From Loktanella salsilacus (GTDB lineage Bacteria; Pseudomonadota; Alphaproteobacteria; Rhodobacterales; Rhodobacteraceae), in the NCBI RefSeq assembly GCF_900114485.1, contig NZ_FOTF01000008.1:1-64000 (forward strand): a stretch of 64,000 nucleotides of DNA. The letters run 5' to 3'. The translations under genes and the position numbers were made by a program. Shown here in pieces: positions 35,444 through 45,508 of this stretch (its first letter is position 1; every line of letters begins with the position of its first letter). Under the pieces are notes generated by a model. It saw nothing but the letters and a program-made list of their open reading frames with translations. It ran no database searches and was not told the origin of the DNA.

Positions 35444-36847
35444 ATGACCCGCTATCCCCGCGACATGATCGGCTATGGTGCCCAAACGCCAGACCCGAAG
35501 TGGCCAAACGGCGCAAAAATCGCAGTTCAGATCGTTTTGAATTACGAAGAAGGCGGCGAAAACAACATTTTGCACGGCGATGCAGCGTCAGAGGCATTCC
35601 TGTCAGAGATCGTGGGCGCGGCGGCTTGGCCCGGTCAGCGGCACTGGAACATGGAAACCATCTATGAATACGGCGCGCGGGCCGGGTTTTGGCGGCTGCA
35701 CCGGCTGCTCAAGGATCTGCCGATCACCGTGTTTGGCGTGGCGACCGCCATGGCGCGCAGCCCCGATCAGGTGGCTGCGATGCAGGACGCCCAGTGGGAA
35801 ATCGCCTCTCACGGGTTGAAATGGATCGAATACAAAGACGCACACGAAGAAACCGAGCGCGCCCATATCCAGCGCGCCATCCGCCTGCATACTGAAGTGA
35901 CGGGGGAACGCCCGCGCGGGTTCTATCAGGGGCGTGCGTCTATAAACTCCGTGCGGCTCGCGGCAGAGGAAGGGTTCGATTACCTTGCCGACAGCTATGC
36001 GGACGACCTGCCCTATTGGATGGAAATTGGCGCGCGCGATCAGCTGGTTGTGCCCTATACGCTGGATTGCAACGACATGCGCTTTGCCACGCCGCAGGGT
36101 TTTAACGCTGGCGATCAGTTCTACGACTACCTGCGCGCCAGCTTTGATGCGCTGTACCGCGAAGGCGTTGAAGGTCAGGCCAAGATGATGTCGATCGGCC
36201 TGCATTGCCGTCTGGTCGGCCGCCCCGGCCGGATAGAAGCGCTGCGCCAGTTTATCGACTACGCCCGCACCCATGACGGCGTTTGGTTTGCCACGCGCGA
36301 ACAGATCGCAGACCACTGGCGCACCCATCATCCCCACGTCCGGTGGGATCGCCCCAGCCAGATGGCCAAGGCGGATTTCGTGGTCAAGTTCGGCGGCATC
36401 TACGAACACTCAGCTTGGGTGGCAGAGCGGGCGCATGGCATGGAACTGGGCGCAGCGCATGACAGCGCAATCGGTGTCGGCAACGCATTGGCCCGTGCCT
36501 TTCGGTCATCGGCGACAGCGGATCGCCTAAAGGTCCTACGCGCCCACCCTGACCTTGCAGGCAAGCTGGCCGCAGCAGAACGGCTGACGGCGGATAGCAC
36601 GGCAGAGCAAGCCTCTGCCGGACTGGATGCGCTGACGGACGAAGAGCGGGATACGTTTCAAAAAGCGAATGCCGCCTATGTCGCAAAGTTCGGCTTTCCC
36701 TTCATCATCGCCGTGCGCGACCACACCAAGGACAGCATTTTGCGCGCATTCGAGACGCGGCTGCAAAACTCGGTCGAGGAAGAGTTCGCCACCGCCTGCG
36801 CCCAAGTCGAACGGATTGCCGCACTGCGCCTGCAGGCCGTGATGTGA
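35444..36847 (+). CDS. puuE: Fused allantoinase (PuuE) and OHCU decarboxylase (UraD)
   Basis: A 467-residue bifunctional protein. Residues 1-305 are a polysaccharide-deacetylase-fold allantoinase PuuE (RDMIGYGAQTPDP, VLNYEEGGENNIL, SIGLHCRLVGRPGR). Residues about 310-465 are OHCU decarboxylase UraD (HSAWVAERA, LRAHPDLAGKL, FQKANAAYVAKFGFPFI). UraD makes (S)-allantoin from OHCU and PuuE opens it to allantoate, so two consecutive steps are on one chain. This fusion (TIGR03212-type N-domain) is known in proteobacteria. The allA start overlaps the stop (GTGA). Confidence 0.93.
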   Translation: MTRYPRDMIGYGAQTPDPKWPNGAKIAVQIVLNYEEGGENNILHGDAASEAFLSEIVGAAAWPGQRHWNMETIYEYGARAGFWRLHRLLKDLPITVFGVATAMARSPDQVAAMQDAQWEIASHGLKWIEYKDAHEETERAHIQRAIRLHTEVTGERPRGFYQGRASINSVRLAAEEGFDYLADSYADDLPYWMEIGARDQLVVPYTLDCNDMRFATPQGFNAGDQFYDYLRASFDALYREGVEGQAKMMSIGLHCRLVGRPGRIEALRQFIDYARTHDGVWFATREQIADHWRTHHPHVRWDRPSQMAKADFVVKFGGIYEHSAWVAERAHGMELGAAHDSAIGVGNALARAFRSSATADRLKVLRAHPDLAGKLAAAERLTADSTAEQASAGLDALTDEERDTFQKANAAYVAKFGFPFIIAVRDHTKDSILRAFETRLQNSVEEEFATACAQVERIAALRLQAVM

Positions 36848-37326
36848 TTATCGCGCAGCCTTTGACCGCATCAGGCTTTGCGCCTTTTGGCGACGTGATG
36901 GACGCCAGCGGCGCGCCGGACAAGCTGATCAATGCAGGCCTGTGCGGGCGGTATCATGACCGGGCGCAGATGGATTTCAGCGATGGTCGCGCAGGGATCA
37001 GCATTTTCAATGCGCAGCCCCGCACCCTGCCCTACACCTGCGACCTGCTGGAACGACATCCAGACGGATCGCAGGCCTTTATCCCGATGACGCAGCATCC
37101 GTTCTTGGTCATCGTCGCCCCGGATGAGGACGGCAGCCCCGGCACGCCGCAGGCTTTCATCACGAAGCCCGGTCAGGCGATCAATCTGCACCGCGGCACT
37201 TGGCACGGTGTCTTGACCCCCCTGCACGCCCCCGGCCTATTTGCGGTGGTGGACCGCATCGGCAGCGGCGCAAACCTGCAGGAACACACCGTGGCCCCCT
37301 TCACGGTCCAGCTTTCTTCTGGTTAA
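36844..37326 (+). CDS. allA: Ureidoglycolate lyase
   Basis: The 160-residue AllA-fold protein splits (S)-ureidoglycolate into glyoxylate and urea. It has FAPFGDVMDASGAP near the N-terminus and the INLHRGTWHGVLTPL motif (about 114-128), conserved in ureidoglycolate lyases. The start is GTG overlapping the puuE-uraD stop; no ATG is available nearby. The last codons lie inside repeat copy E. Confidence 0.92.
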   Translation: MIIAQPLTASGFAPFGDVMDASGAPDKLINAGLCGRYHDRAQMDFSDGRAGISIFNAQPRTLPYTCDLLERHPDGSQAFIPMTQHPFLVIVAPDEDGSPGTPQAFITKPGQAINLHRGTWHGVLTPLHAPGLFAVVDRIGSGANLQEHTVAPFTVQLSSG

Positions 37327-37371
37327 AAATATCTTCGGGGGGCGCGTAGCGCGGGGGCAGACAGCCCCCTC
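37312..37371 (-). repeat. Dispersed 3'-end repeat, copy E (GC-rich variant)
   Basis: Read on the minus strand: GGGGGCTGTCTGCCCCC, GCGCTACGCGC, then CCCCCGAAGATATTTTTAACC and AGAAGAA. Two hairpins precede a T-run, terminator-like for ylbA. It overlaps the allA stop codon on the other strand. Confidence 0.75.
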
Positions 37372-37384
37372 CGCCCCCCGCGAC

Positions 37385-38206
37385 TTAGCGCAGCCCCAGC
37401 GGCATGTGCCGGTTCACGTCCTTATATAGCAAATAGCGGAACGGCCCCGGACCGCCCGCATAGCAAGCCTGCGGGCAGAAGGCGCGCAACCACATATAGT
37501 CGCCAGCCTCGACCTCGACCCAGTCGGTGTTCAGGCGGTAAACAGCCTTGCCTTCAAGCACATATAGGCCGTGCTCCATCACGTGGGTTTCCATGAAGGG
37601 GATCACGCCGCCGGGCTGAAAATTCACGATATTGACGTGCATGTCGTGGGACAGGTTGGTTGGGCTGACAAAGCGGGTTGTGGACCACGCGCCGTTGGTG
37701 CCTTCCATTTCGATTGTCGGAGCATCGCTGACTTGGGTCACGAATGCCTCTGGCGCGGGCAGGCCCGGCGCTGGGACATAGGTTTTGCGGATCCAGTGAA
37801 ATGTGCAGGGCGCATCGTGGTCGTTGGCAAAGGTCCAGTCGCAGCCTGCCGGCAGATAGGCGTAGGAACCGGGGAATAGCAGGTGGGTTTGATCGCCGAT
37901 GGTCAACTCTGCATGGCCCGACACGACAAAGAGCACGGCTTGCGCACCTTGGTCTGTCTCGGGCGATTTGCTCCCGCCGCCCGGGGCGACTTCGGTGATG
38001 TAGTGGCTAAAGGTCTCGGCAAAGCCGGACAGCGGGCGGGCGATCACCCACATCCGCATCTTGTCCCAGCCGGGCAAAAGGCTGGTGGTGATATCACGCA
38101 GCGTGCCTTTAGGAATGACGGCGTAGGCGTCCGTAAAGACGGCGCGACCTGTCAAAAGGTCGGTTTGCGGCGGCAGGCCGCCAGTTGGGGTGTAGTAGTT
38201 GGTCAT
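37385..38206 (-). CDS. ylbA: (S)-ureidoglycine aminohydrolase (bicupin, YlbA/AllE)
   Basis: This 273-residue double-cupin enzyme converts (S)-ureidoglycine to (S)-ureidoglycolate and ammonia with manganese, so it supplies AllA. It shows GGLPPQTDLLTGRAVFTDAYAVIP-type start residues, the cupin 1 region (FSHYITEVAPGGGS) and the cupin 2 metal motif (ETHVMEHGLYVLEG, about 190-205). ATG 38206 is the family start; the longer frame is antisense to ftsK. It is transcribed opposite to puuE-allA and is flanked by inverted repeat copies E and F. No allantoate amidohydrolase gene is nearby. Confidence 0.92.
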   Translation of the reverse strand: MTNYYTPTGGLPPQTDLLTGRAVFTDAYAVIPKGTLRDITTSLLPGWDKMRMWVIARPLSGFAETFSHYITEVAPGGGSKSPETDQGAQAVLFVVSGHAELTIGDQTHLLFPGSYAYLPAGCDWTFANDHDAPCTFHWIRKTYVPAPGLPAPEAFVTQVSDAPTIEMEGTNGAWSTTRFVSPTNLSHDMHVNIVNFQPGGVIPFMETHVMEHGLYVLEGKAVYRLNTDWVEVEAGDYMWLRAFCPQACYAGGPGPFRYLLYKDVNRHMPLGLR

Positions 38207-38280
38207 ATCTGTGATCCCTGTAGGCCCGAATGGTGAACCTAGATCTTTAGATACGGTTTCAGCGCGCTTGGCAAAGGGGG

Positions 38281-38346
38281 GAGGGGGGCTGTCTGCCCCC
38301 CGCCGCGATGCGGCCCCCCCCGAAGGTATTTTTGACCAGAAGAAGG
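38281..38346 (+). repeat. Dispersed 3'-end repeat, copy F (GC-rich variant)
   Basis: GGGGGGCTGTCTGCCCCCC, CCGC-CGCGAT-GCGG, then CCCCCCGAAGGTATTTTTGACC and AGAAGAAGG. Nearly the same as copy E but inverted, so the two frame ylbA. It ends 9 bases from the ftsK stop. Confidence 0.75.
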
Positions 38347-38354
38347 GGACGCGG

Positions 38355-41300
38355 TCAGTGCTGTTCTGGCACGAGGATTTCGCGTTTACCGACGTGGTTG
38401 GCAGAGCTGACGACGCCTTGGTCTTCCATCTGTTCAACCAAACGGGCGGCTTTGTTGTAGCCGATCGCCAGTTTGCGCTGGATGTAAGAGGTCGAGCATT
38501 TGCGGTCTTTGATAACGATGGCAACGGCCGTGTCATAAAGCGCGTTTTCCAAATCAGACCCGTCAGCAAGACCGAGCACGGCGTCGATAGAGCTTTCGGT
38601 GTCTTCGTCCGGGCCTTCGATCACGCCGGACATGTATTCGGGCGGGCCGAAGCTTTTCAGGTAGTTGACGATTTCCTCGACCTCTTCATCCGAACAGAAC
38701 GGGCCGTGGACGCGGGTGACCTTCGATCCACCAGCCATGTAAAGCATGTCACCCATACCAAGCAGTTGTTCGGCACCCATTTCACCAAGGATGGTGCGTG
38801 AGTCGATCTTGGATGTCACCTGGAAAGAGATCCGTGTCGGGAAGTTGGCCTTGATCGTACCAGTGATGACGTCGACGGACGGACGCTGCGTCGCCATGAT
38901 CAGGTGGATGCCAGAGGCACGTGCCATCTGGGCAAGGCGCTGGATGCAGGCTTCGATTTCCTTGCCAGCGACCATCATCAGGTCGGCCATCTCGTCCACG
39001 ATGACGACGATGTAGGGCAGCACGACGGGCTTGAATTCGTCTGTCTCGAATACCGGCTCGCCTGTTTCGTCGTCAAAGCCGGTTTGCACGGTGCGGCTGA
39101 ACAGCTCGTCATTGGCGAGCGCCTCTTTCACGCGGCCATTGTAGCCGTCGATGTTGCGCACGCCCATTTTGGACATCTTGCGGTAGCGTTCTTCCATTTC
39201 GCCAACGACCCATTTCAGGGCCACAACGGCCTTTTTAGGGTCTGTTACGACGGGGGACAGCAGGTGCGGGATGCCGTCGTAAACGCTGAGTTCCAGCATC
39301 TTCGGGTCGATCATAATCATCCGGCATTCTTCGGGCGTCAGCTTATACAGCAGGGACAGGATCATGGTGTTGATCGCGACGGACTTACCGGAACCCGTGG
39401 TACCGGCGATCAGCAGGTGAGGCATTTTCGCGAGGTTGGCGACAATAGGCTGGCCACCGATGTCTTTGCCCAGCGCAAGGGGCAGCTTCATGTTGCTGTC
39501 GCCGAAATCGCGAGCCGAGATGATTTCGCGCAGCACGACCTTTTCGCGGTTCTCGTTCGGGAGTTCGATGCCGATGACAGTGCGGCCCGGAACGGTAGAG
39601 ACGCGGGCAGACAAGGCGGACATGGACCGGGCTATGTCGTCAGCGAGGCCGATGACGCGCGACGCTTTGAGGCCCGGCGCGGGTTCAAGTTCGTACATCG
39701 TGACGACGGGACCGGGACGGACCGAGACGATTTCGCCCTTTACGCCATAGTCATCGAGCACGGATTCCAGCATGCGCGCGTTTTCCTCGAGCGCTTCGTC
39801 GGATAGGACGTGGCGCTGTACCTCTGACGGGCTGGTCAGCAGGTTCAGGGGTGGCATTTCGTAATCCGCGTATTTTTCCTCAAACGTCAGGGACGGTTGC
39901 GCCTCGGCTTTGGCTTGTTTGCTGGGCATGGTGGCGCGCTGCATGCCGTGTTGCACGACGGCTTTGCGCGGGGTGGCGGCAGGGATCACAGGACGCGCTT
40001 CGGGGTCGAACAGCGGCTCTGCTGTGAGGGACGGCGCTTCGGTTCTGGGCAGGGTGCTGCGCTGATAGACGGGTGGTGCGGCCACCGGAGCGGGCGCAGG
40101 TGTGAAGTCCTGTTCGTTGATGTCGTCGTCGATCAACATTTCCGCCTCGTCGTCCTGCCAGTCGTCGTGCAGATTTGGCGCGGGGGCGGCAGCCAACGGC
40201 GGGACCACCGGCAAAACCAGCGGTTGCGGGCGGCGGCCAGCGGTCAGCGAGGGTTCGATCCGGACGCCTGTGACGGGGTGCGGCTCTGCTTGCGGGGCGG
40301 GCATGACGCGCGCCTTGATCGCGTCTGTGATGCGGCTGCGAACGCGGTCCTCTGGTGGGGATTCGAGGTCGTGATCGAAGGTTTCCGCCTCGACCAACTC
40401 AGGCTCTGGGTCCTTGCGGCGCAGCAGGTTGCCCAGTCCGGGCATTTTGCGCGGTGCGGCCATTTCAGGCGCGATTTGTGGCTGCGGCGCGGCCTCTGCG
40501 TTGTCATAAGAGCCGTCGGCGCGGATGATGGGCGGCATTTTACGCCCCCCGGCAGCGGCGGCAGTGGCGGTCATCACGGGCGCGGCAGCTGTCACAGGGC
40601 GGCTGCGCACGGCAGCTATAGCGCGGGCTTTCATATCGACTGGCGGCTCTACCGGGCGGCTGGCGCGGGCATCGGCCCGGTCGGCCATGCGGGCGGCAAC
40701 AGTGCCGCGGGCAGCGGTAGCAGCCTGCGTGGCACGGGCGGTCCCCTGCCCCACGACGCGCAGGATCATGTCATACAGCATGACAGTGCCCATCAGCACA
40801 AACTGGGTGCCCGTGCGCAGTTCGGGGCGGGTAAAGCCAAGGGCAAAGCACATGGCGGCCACGGTCAAAGCGCCCAGCAGAAGCGACAGCAGTTTTACGC
40901 CAATCACCGGGCCCAGCGGCAGGATCGTCAGCGCCATGCCAAGCACGGTGTCGCCAAACAGACCGCCCATGCCAAAGTTGGCGGGCCAAGCGTCACCGCG
41001 CGGCAAGGATGCAGCATAAAGCGCAGCAACGGCGATCACGACGGGAACATAGATGACGCGGCCAATGGCGCGATCAGAGCCGCGGTGCAGCACAAAGCGC
41101 GTACCCCATGCGATCAGGACCAGCGGCAAGGCATAGATCCCTTTGCCCACGATCATCATCAGCGGGGCGGCGGTTGCTGCACCGAAAACGCCAAGCCAGT
41201 TTTGCACGGGCGCATCGCTGGCGGAAATCCACGACGGATCGGTGGGCGAATAGCTGAAGCAGATCATCGCGGCCAGCAAGCCGACGATGATCAAACCAAT

Positions 41301-41390
41301 GCCAAGCAATTCCTTGCTACGGCGTTCCAGAACGGCCTGGGTTTCGCTGTCCAGAAGCGGGTCGCGGTGCCGTGTCTGATAGGATGCCAT
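38355..41390 (-). CDS. ftsK: DNA translocase FtsK
   Basis: FtsK pumps chromosome ends through the septum and coordinates dimer resolution. The 1011-residue protein starts at ATG 41390 (AGGAAC upstream). It has four or five N-terminal membrane segments (about 25-190), a long Pro/Ala/Arg-rich linker (about 200-500) and the motor: Walker [10 protein letters not shown] near 660, Walker [13 protein letters not shown]. The C-terminal gamma winged helix ([24 protein letters not shown]) reads KOPS. dapC lies 11 bases upstream in the same direction. The + strand long frames here are shadows. Confidence 0.95.
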   Translation of the reverse strand: MASYQTRHRDPLLDSETQAVLERRSKELLGIGLIIVGLLAAMICFSYSPTDPSWISASDAPVQNWLGVFGAATAAPLMMIVGKGIYALPLVLIAWGTRFVLHRGSDRAIGRVIYVPVVIAVAALYAASLPRGDAWPANFGMGGLFGDTVLGMALTILPLGPVIGVKLLSLLLGALTVAAMCFALGFTRPELRTGTQFVLMGTVMLYDMILRVVGQGTARATQAATAARGTVAARMADRADARASRPVEPPVDMKARAIAAVRSRPVTAAAPVMTATAAAAGGRKMPPIIRADGSYDNAEAAPQPQIAPEMAAPRKMPGLGNLLRRKDPEPELVEAETFDHDLESPPEDRVRSRITDAIKARVMPAPQAEPHPVTGVRIEPSLTAGRRPQPLVLPVVPPLAAAPAPNLHDDWQDDEAEMLIDDDINEQDFTPAPAPVAAPPVYQRSTLPRTEAPSLTAEPLFDPEARPVIPAATPRKAVVQHGMQRATMPSKQAKAEAQPSLTFEEKYADYEMPPLNLLTSPSEVQRHVLSDEALEENARMLESVLDDYGVKGEIVSVRPGPVVTMYELEPAPGLKASRVIGLADDIARSMSALSARVSTVPGRTVIGIELPNENREKVVLREIISARDFGDSNMKLPLALGKDIGGQPIVANLAKMPHLLIAGTTGSGKSVAINTMILSLLYKLTPEECRMIMIDPKMLELSVYDGIPHLLSPVVTDPKKAVVALKWVVGEMEERYRKMSKMGVRNIDGYNGRVKEALANDELFSRTVQTGFDDETGEPVFETDEFKPVVLPYIVVIVDEMADLMMVAGKEIEACIQRLAQMARASGIHLIMATQRPSVDVITGTIKANFPTRISFQVTSKIDSRTILGEMGAEQLLGMGDMLYMAGGSKVTRVHGPFCSDEEVEEIVNYLKSFGPPEYMSGVIEGPDEDTESSIDAVLGLADGSDLENALYDTAVAIVIKDRKCSTSYIQRKLAIGYNKAARLVEQMEDQGVVSSANHVGKREILVPEQH

Positions 41391-41401
41391 TTTGCCGTTC
41401 C

Positions 41402-42580
41402 TCACTGGTAAAGTGTGTCGCGCAGGCGGGTCAGCCCGCGCTCCACGTCCGATTTGGGGCCGCACAGGGCCACCCGAATGAATCCCGCGCCGGGGTTAAA
41501 GCCACTGACGTCGCGGGACAGGTAGGCACCGGGAAGGGTGCGCACACCTGTCTGCGACCAAAGGGTTAGAGCCGCCTTTTCGCCATCAGGCACGGGGAGC
41601 CAAAGGAAAAAACCTGCCTCTGGACTGGTATAGCCAGGGACATTGCCAAAGATGCGATCGGCGATGTCGAACTTTTCTGCGTAAAGCGCGCGGGACGCGA
41701 TGACGTGGTCTTCGTCGTCCCAAACCAGCGCGGATACGGCTTGGATTGGGCCGGGCAGCGGGGCACCGGCGTAGGCCCGCAAGGCGCGGATCGCTGCGAT
41801 GTTTTTGGGTCCAGAGGCGCAAAAACCAGAGCGAAGGCCCGCGAGGTTCGACCGCTTTGACAGCGAATGAAAGATCACCACGCGTTCGGGATCTGCGCCC
41901 ATCGCTTGTGCAACTTGCAGTGCGCCGACGGGGGGGATGCCCCGATAAATCTCGGAATAGCATTCATCCGCGAAAATCTTGAAATCGTGCTTTTCAGCAA
42001 GGGTGATCAGGTTGCGCCAGTAGTCTTCGGTTGCCACAGCGCCCTGCGGGTTCGCGGGCGAGCAAATATAGGCGATCGCAGTGCGGTCCAGCACGTCGGC
42101 GGGAACGGCATCGAAGTCTGGCAAGTGACCGGTATCTGCGGTGGCGGGCAGATAAACAGGCTCTGCCCCAACAGAAAGCGCGGCGACGGCGTAGACTTGG
42201 TAAAATGGGTTCGGGGTCAAGATGACGGGCGTTTGGCCGTTCTTGACTTCGGGGCACAGCGCCATGGAAGCGTTATAAAGCCCCTCTCGCGTGCCATTCA
42301 GGGCCATGATTTCATTTGTGGCGACGGTGACACCATAGCGACGGTTCAACCAACGAGAGATCGCATCCAACAAAGCAGGCGCGCCGTCATTATTGGGATA
42401 GCCGCCAAAGCCTGCGATCTGCGCAGCCATGGCATCAGCCAAGAACGGGGGCATGGGGTGCTGCGGATCGCCGATGGTCATGTTGATGGGATCGCCGCCC
42501 GGTTGGACAGCATCCAGCAGCCCACGGAGTCGGGGCCACGTCGCAACCGGAAGGTTCGCAAACCGCTTGGGGTATTCCAT
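41402..42580 (-). CDS. dapC: Aminotransferase, DapC-like (N-succinyldiaminopimelate aminotransferase)
   Basis: A 392-residue fold-type I PLP enzyme. Landmarks are [13 protein letters not shown] (about 32-44), [14 protein letters not shown], the PLP-ring segment [18 protein letters not shown], and the lysine motif [15 protein letters not shown] (Schiff-base Lys about 243). The pattern matches the Bordetella-type DapC that transaminates N-succinyl-2-amino-6-ketopimelate, the step between DapD and DapE, both also in this window. ATG 42580 has GAGG 7 bases upstream. Alternative: another aspartate-family aminotransferase. Confidence 0.85.
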   Translation of the reverse strand: MEYPKRFANLPVATWPRLRGLLDAVQPGGDPINMTIGDPQHPMPPFLADAMAAQIAGFGGYPNNDGAPALLDAISRWLNRRYGVTVATNEIMALNGTREGLYNASMALCPEVKNGQTPVILTPNPFYQVYAVAALSVGAEPVYLPATADTGHLPDFDAVPADVLDRTAIAYICSPANPQGAVATEDYWRNLITLAEKHDFKIFADECYSEIYRGIPPVGALQVAQAMGADPERVVIFHSLSKRSNLAGLRSGFCASGPKNIAAIRALRAYAGAPLPGPIQAVSALVWDDEDHVIASRALYAEKFDIADRIFGNVPGYTSPEAGFFLWLPVPDGEKAALTLWSQTGVRTLPGAYLSRDVSGFNPGAGFIRVALCGPKSDVERGLTRLRDTLYQ

Positions 42581-42638
42581 CACTGCCTCGTTACGGGATC
42601 ATGAACGCCCCGCTTGGGCCTAGGTTAAACGGTGGGTG

Positions 42639-42666
42639 ATGGGCCTGTCCAGAAGGTCAGGCCCAT
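42639..42666. terminator. Hairpin between amidase and dapC genes
   Basis: 9-bp stem ATGGGCCTG / CAGGCCCAT with a 10-nt loop, 47 bases beyond the amidase stop. No T-run on the amidase strand, so a weak terminator or processing site. Confidence 0.4.
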
Positions 42667-42712
42667 AAAACAGGGGCGCGGCAGTGTATTGTGTCTTTTG
42701 TGTCCTGCTTGA

Positions 42713-44041
42713 TCAGCGCTGCAAGGCGGCCTCGGCCTGTGCGGCGACGCGCAAAAGGCGGTCGTCTTGACCGGTATGGCCGCACAGCATGATGCCGCAG
42801 GACGGGGTGCCGGTGGGCAGCGATACGGCGGGCAGGTCCATCAGATTTGCAACGCGGGTGTTGCGCAGGGCCAGCAAGTTTTCGGTTTTGTAGTAGTCAT
42901 CGTCAGTCAGCAGTCGGTCCACATTTGGCGGCATGATCGCAGCAGTGGGCATGATGACAGCATCAAAAGAGGCTGTCGCGGCGGCGTAGGCCTTGCGCAA
43001 ATCGCGCAGCATCGACCACGCGGCGATGTAATCCGCTGCACCAATATCGCGGCCTGCGCTGATCCGGGCATAGATTTGCGGGAACATCGCTGTCGGGTTC
43101 GCCTCTATCCGGTCGCGCCACCACGCCCAGCTGTCGGCGGTATAAAGCGCGGCAGAGGCGGCAAACGCCTGCGCGAGGTCCGGCAGGGCGATGTGGGTGA
43201 TGTCGGCTCCAGCGTCGCGCAGACGGTTTGCGGCGTCGGTAAAGCCTGCGAGCGGCTGTTCGCGCACATCGTCCATCGTGATGGTGTCAAGGATCGCGAG
43301 CCGCAGAGGGCCGTCCGTGCCGCGCAGATCGGGGGCTTTCGTGCCCGCCATCGCGGCAGTCAGCAGGGCGGCGTCCCCCACCGAACGGCACAGCGGACCG
43401 ACGGTGTCGAAGGTGCCGCAAAGCGGGACGGACCCGGCCAAGGACAAGCGGCCGTGGGTCGTCTTGAACCCGGTGATATCGTTCCAAGCCGACGGAATAC
43501 GCACCGATCCGCCTGTATCAGAGCCGATTCCAGCGGCAGCAAGACCGAAGGCAACCGAAGCGGCAGCCCCTGACGACGACCCGCCCGGTACGACATCTGG
43601 GTCATTCACATTGGGCGAAGTCGCGGTCATCGGGTTCAGGCCAAGACCAGAGAATGCGATTTCTGACAGATGCGTTTTGCCAAGGCAGACGAGGCCGGCC
43701 GCGGTGGCGTTGCGCAGCACTTCGGCGTCTGTATCCGGAATCCGGCCCGCCATGAGGCGGGTGCCCGCCTCCGTCGCGACGCCGGCGGTGTCGAACAGAT
43801 CCTTCCAGCTGACCGGCACGCCATCAAGGGGGCTGCGGCGCAGGCCGGCCTTGGCGCGATGACTTGCGGCAAGCGCTTCAGCGCGGGCGCGGTCCGCTGT
43901 CACGCGGGCATAGATGCGGTCGCGGTGTTCGTGGGTGTCGATGGCGGTCAGAAAGACTTCGGTCAGGGCGACCGGATCAATGCTGCCATCGGCAATCCCC
44001 TGCCCCAGTGCGGTTGCGGTCATCCAGCGCCAGTCGTCCAT
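42713..44041 (-). CDS. Amidase-signature-family amidase
   Basis: This 442-residue amidase has the Ser-cisSer-Lys triad regions: Lys in VSWKDLFDTAG (about 79), the GGSSSGAAASVAFG loop, and the acylating Ser in GSDTGGSVRIPS (about 173). The substrate is unknown. It is not GatA by context (no gatB/gatC) and lacks a second domain, so allophanate hydrolase is unlikely. ATG 44041 has AAAGGGA upstream. It is first in line before dapC and ftsK; the order amidase-aminotransferase-ftsK recurs in related genomes as far as I recall. Confidence 0.88.
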   Translation of the reverse strand: MDDWRWMTATALGQGIADGSIDPVALTEVFLTAIDTHEHRDRIYARVTADRARAEALAASHRAKAGLRRSPLDGVPVSWKDLFDTAGVATEAGTRLMAGRIPDTDAEVLRNATAAGLVCLGKTHLSEIAFSGLGLNPMTATSPNVNDPDVVPGGSSSGAAASVAFGLAAAGIGSDTGGSVRIPSAWNDITGFKTTHGRLSLAGSVPLCGTFDTVGPLCRSVGDAALLTAAMAGTKAPDLRGTDGPLRLAILDTITMDDVREQPLAGFTDAANRLRDAGADITHIALPDLAQAFAASAALYTADSWAWWRDRIEANPTAMFPQIYARISAGRDIGAADYIAAWSMLRDLRKAYAAATASFDAVIMPTAAIMPPNVDRLLTDDDYYKTENLLALRNTRVANLMDLPAVSLPTGTPSCGIMLCGHTGQDDRLLRVAAQAEAALQR

Positions 44042-44123
44042 TGCGATCCCTTTCGATATTTTCGCCACGCTAGCGACCGCGCACCGCATGGACAATCCCG
44101 CGCGCGCAGCCATATGTCAGGGT

Positions 44124-45335
44124 ATGGAACAGACAGATATCATCATCGTCGGTGGCGGGCTGAACGGCCCCGTGCTGGCATTGGCAGCCGCGCAATCCGG
44201 GCTGCGGGTTACGATTATTGACGCGATCACGCCAGATACGCACCGCGCGCGCGATTTCGACGGGCGATCCTATGCGATTGCGCTGGGGTCGATGCGTCTG
44301 CTGCGCGGCGTTGGGGTCTGGGATGCGCTGAAGGGCGACGCCCAACCGATGCTGGATATTAAGGTCACGGATGGCCGCGCCGGCGAAGGCGCAAGTCCGT
44401 GGATGATGCATTTCGACCACGCCGAGATTGAGGAAGGCCCGATGGGCTGGCTGGTCGAAGACCGCCATTTGCGCGCCGCCCTGCTAGATGCTGTCGCAGC
44501 GCAAGACCGCATCAACCACATGACAGGGCGAAAAGTTGTCGCGCAACTGGCGCTTGGCGGCAAAGTCGAGGTCACGCTGGACGATGGCGAGGTGCTGTCT
44601 GCGCGCCTGCTGGTCGGCTGCGACGGACGCAGCAGCGGTGTAGCCCAGCGCGCGGGGATCAAGCGAACAGGGTGGGATTACGGCCAGACCGCCATTGTCT
44701 GCGCTGTGGCGCATGAGCTGCCGCATAACGGAATTGCGCATCAGTTTTTTATGCCCGGCGGGCCGCTCGCGATTTTGCCGCTGACCGGCAACCGCAGTTC
44801 GATCGTCTGGAGTGAACAGTCGCGCCGCGCAAAAGAGGTTCTAGCGCTGGATGATGGCGCATTTCTAGAGGCTCTAAAGCCCGCATTCGGGTCTTTTCTG
44901 GGTGACATCACGCTAGTGGGTCAGCGGTTTTCCTACCCCCTCGGCCTGACGCTGGCCGACAGCCTGATTGCCCCGCGCGTGGCGCTGGTCGGCGATGCGG
45001 CGCATGGGATTCACCCGATTGCAGGCCAAGGCTTGAACGCTGGCCTGCGCGATGTCGCGGCCTTGGCGCAGGTGCTGGAAGACACGAAAATGCGGGGCGA
45101 GGATATCGGCAGTGTCATCGCGCTAGAGCGTTACCAGGTCTGGCGCAGGTTCGACGCAACGCGGTTGGCGATTGCAACAGACACGTTCAACCGACTGTTT
45201 TCAAACGACAACCCTGTGCTGCGCGGATTGCGAGACATGGGCATGGGCGTGATTAACGCTGTTCCTGGCCTGCGCCGCCGCTTTATCCGCGAAGCCGCAG
45301 GCCTGAACGGGGACCTGCCCCGCCTGATGCGTTAG
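44124..45335 (+). CDS. UbiH/UbiF/Coq6-family FAD monooxygenase
   Basis: A 403-residue flavoprotein hydroxylase, probably acting on the ubiquinone ring. It has the FAD Rossmann motif [20 protein letters not shown] (7-26), the DGR-S-x-x-A segment, [14 protein letters not shown] (DG motif) and the C-terminal [21 protein letters not shown]. Which ring position it hydroxylates cannot be told. ATG 44124 has CAGGG close upstream. Divergent from the amidase; its stop overlaps that of the trm112-like gene (TTAG). Confidence 0.87.
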   Translation: MEQTDIIIVGGGLNGPVLALAAAQSGLRVTIIDAITPDTHRARDFDGRSYAIALGSMRLLRGVGVWDALKGDAQPMLDIKVTDGRAGEGASPWMMHFDHAEIEEGPMGWLVEDRHLRAALLDAVAAQDRINHMTGRKVVAQLALGGKVEVTLDDGEVLSARLLVGCDGRSSGVAQRAGIKRTGWDYGQTAIVCAVAHELPHNGIAHQFFMPGGPLAILPLTGNRSSIVWSEQSRRAKEVLALDDGAFLEALKPAFGSFLGDITLVGQRFSYPLGLTLADSLIAPRVALVGDAAHGIHPIAGQGLNAGLRDVAALAQVLEDTKMRGEDIGSVIALERYQVWRRFDATRLAIATDTFNRLFSNDNPVLRGLRDMGMGVINAVPGLRRRFIREAAGLNGDLPRLMR

Positions 45336-45508
45336 TCGTCGATCCGGCGGGCCTCGTCCACCAGCATGACGGGGATGCCGTCGCGAATTGGGAATGCCAA
45401 GTGCGCGGATTTGCTGATCAATTCCTGCGCGGCGGCGTCATAACGCAGGCTGCCCTGGGTGCGCGGGCACACCAGCGATTCCAGCATTTGGGGGTCGAAA
45501 TCGGTCAT
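45332..45508 (-). CDS. Trm112-family small protein
   Basis: A 58-residue protein translated on the minus strand: [19 protein letters not shown] then SLRYD and a [16 protein letters not shown] end. This is the YcaR/Trm112-type pattern seen in alphaproteobacteria. Trm112 proteins in eukaryotes activate methyltransferases; the bacterial role is unclear. Only one Cys of the zinc knuckle is present. Its ATG overlaps the stop of the LON-domain gene (ATGA), so the two are translated together. Its stop overlaps the ubiH-like stop. Confidence 0.88.
   Translation of the reverse strand: MTDFDPQMLESLVCPRTQGSLRYDAAAQELISKSAHLAFPIRDGIPVMLVDEARRIDD

Noticed and set aside
39897-41411. + strand frame of 504 codons over ftsK
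   Set aside because: Antisense shadow in the GC-rich linker part of ftsK, with low-complexity His/Gln/Arg translation.
42713-44041. GatA subunit of the amidotransferase
   Set aside because: No gatB or gatC nearby, and its context is dapC-ftsK; the general amidase call is safer.
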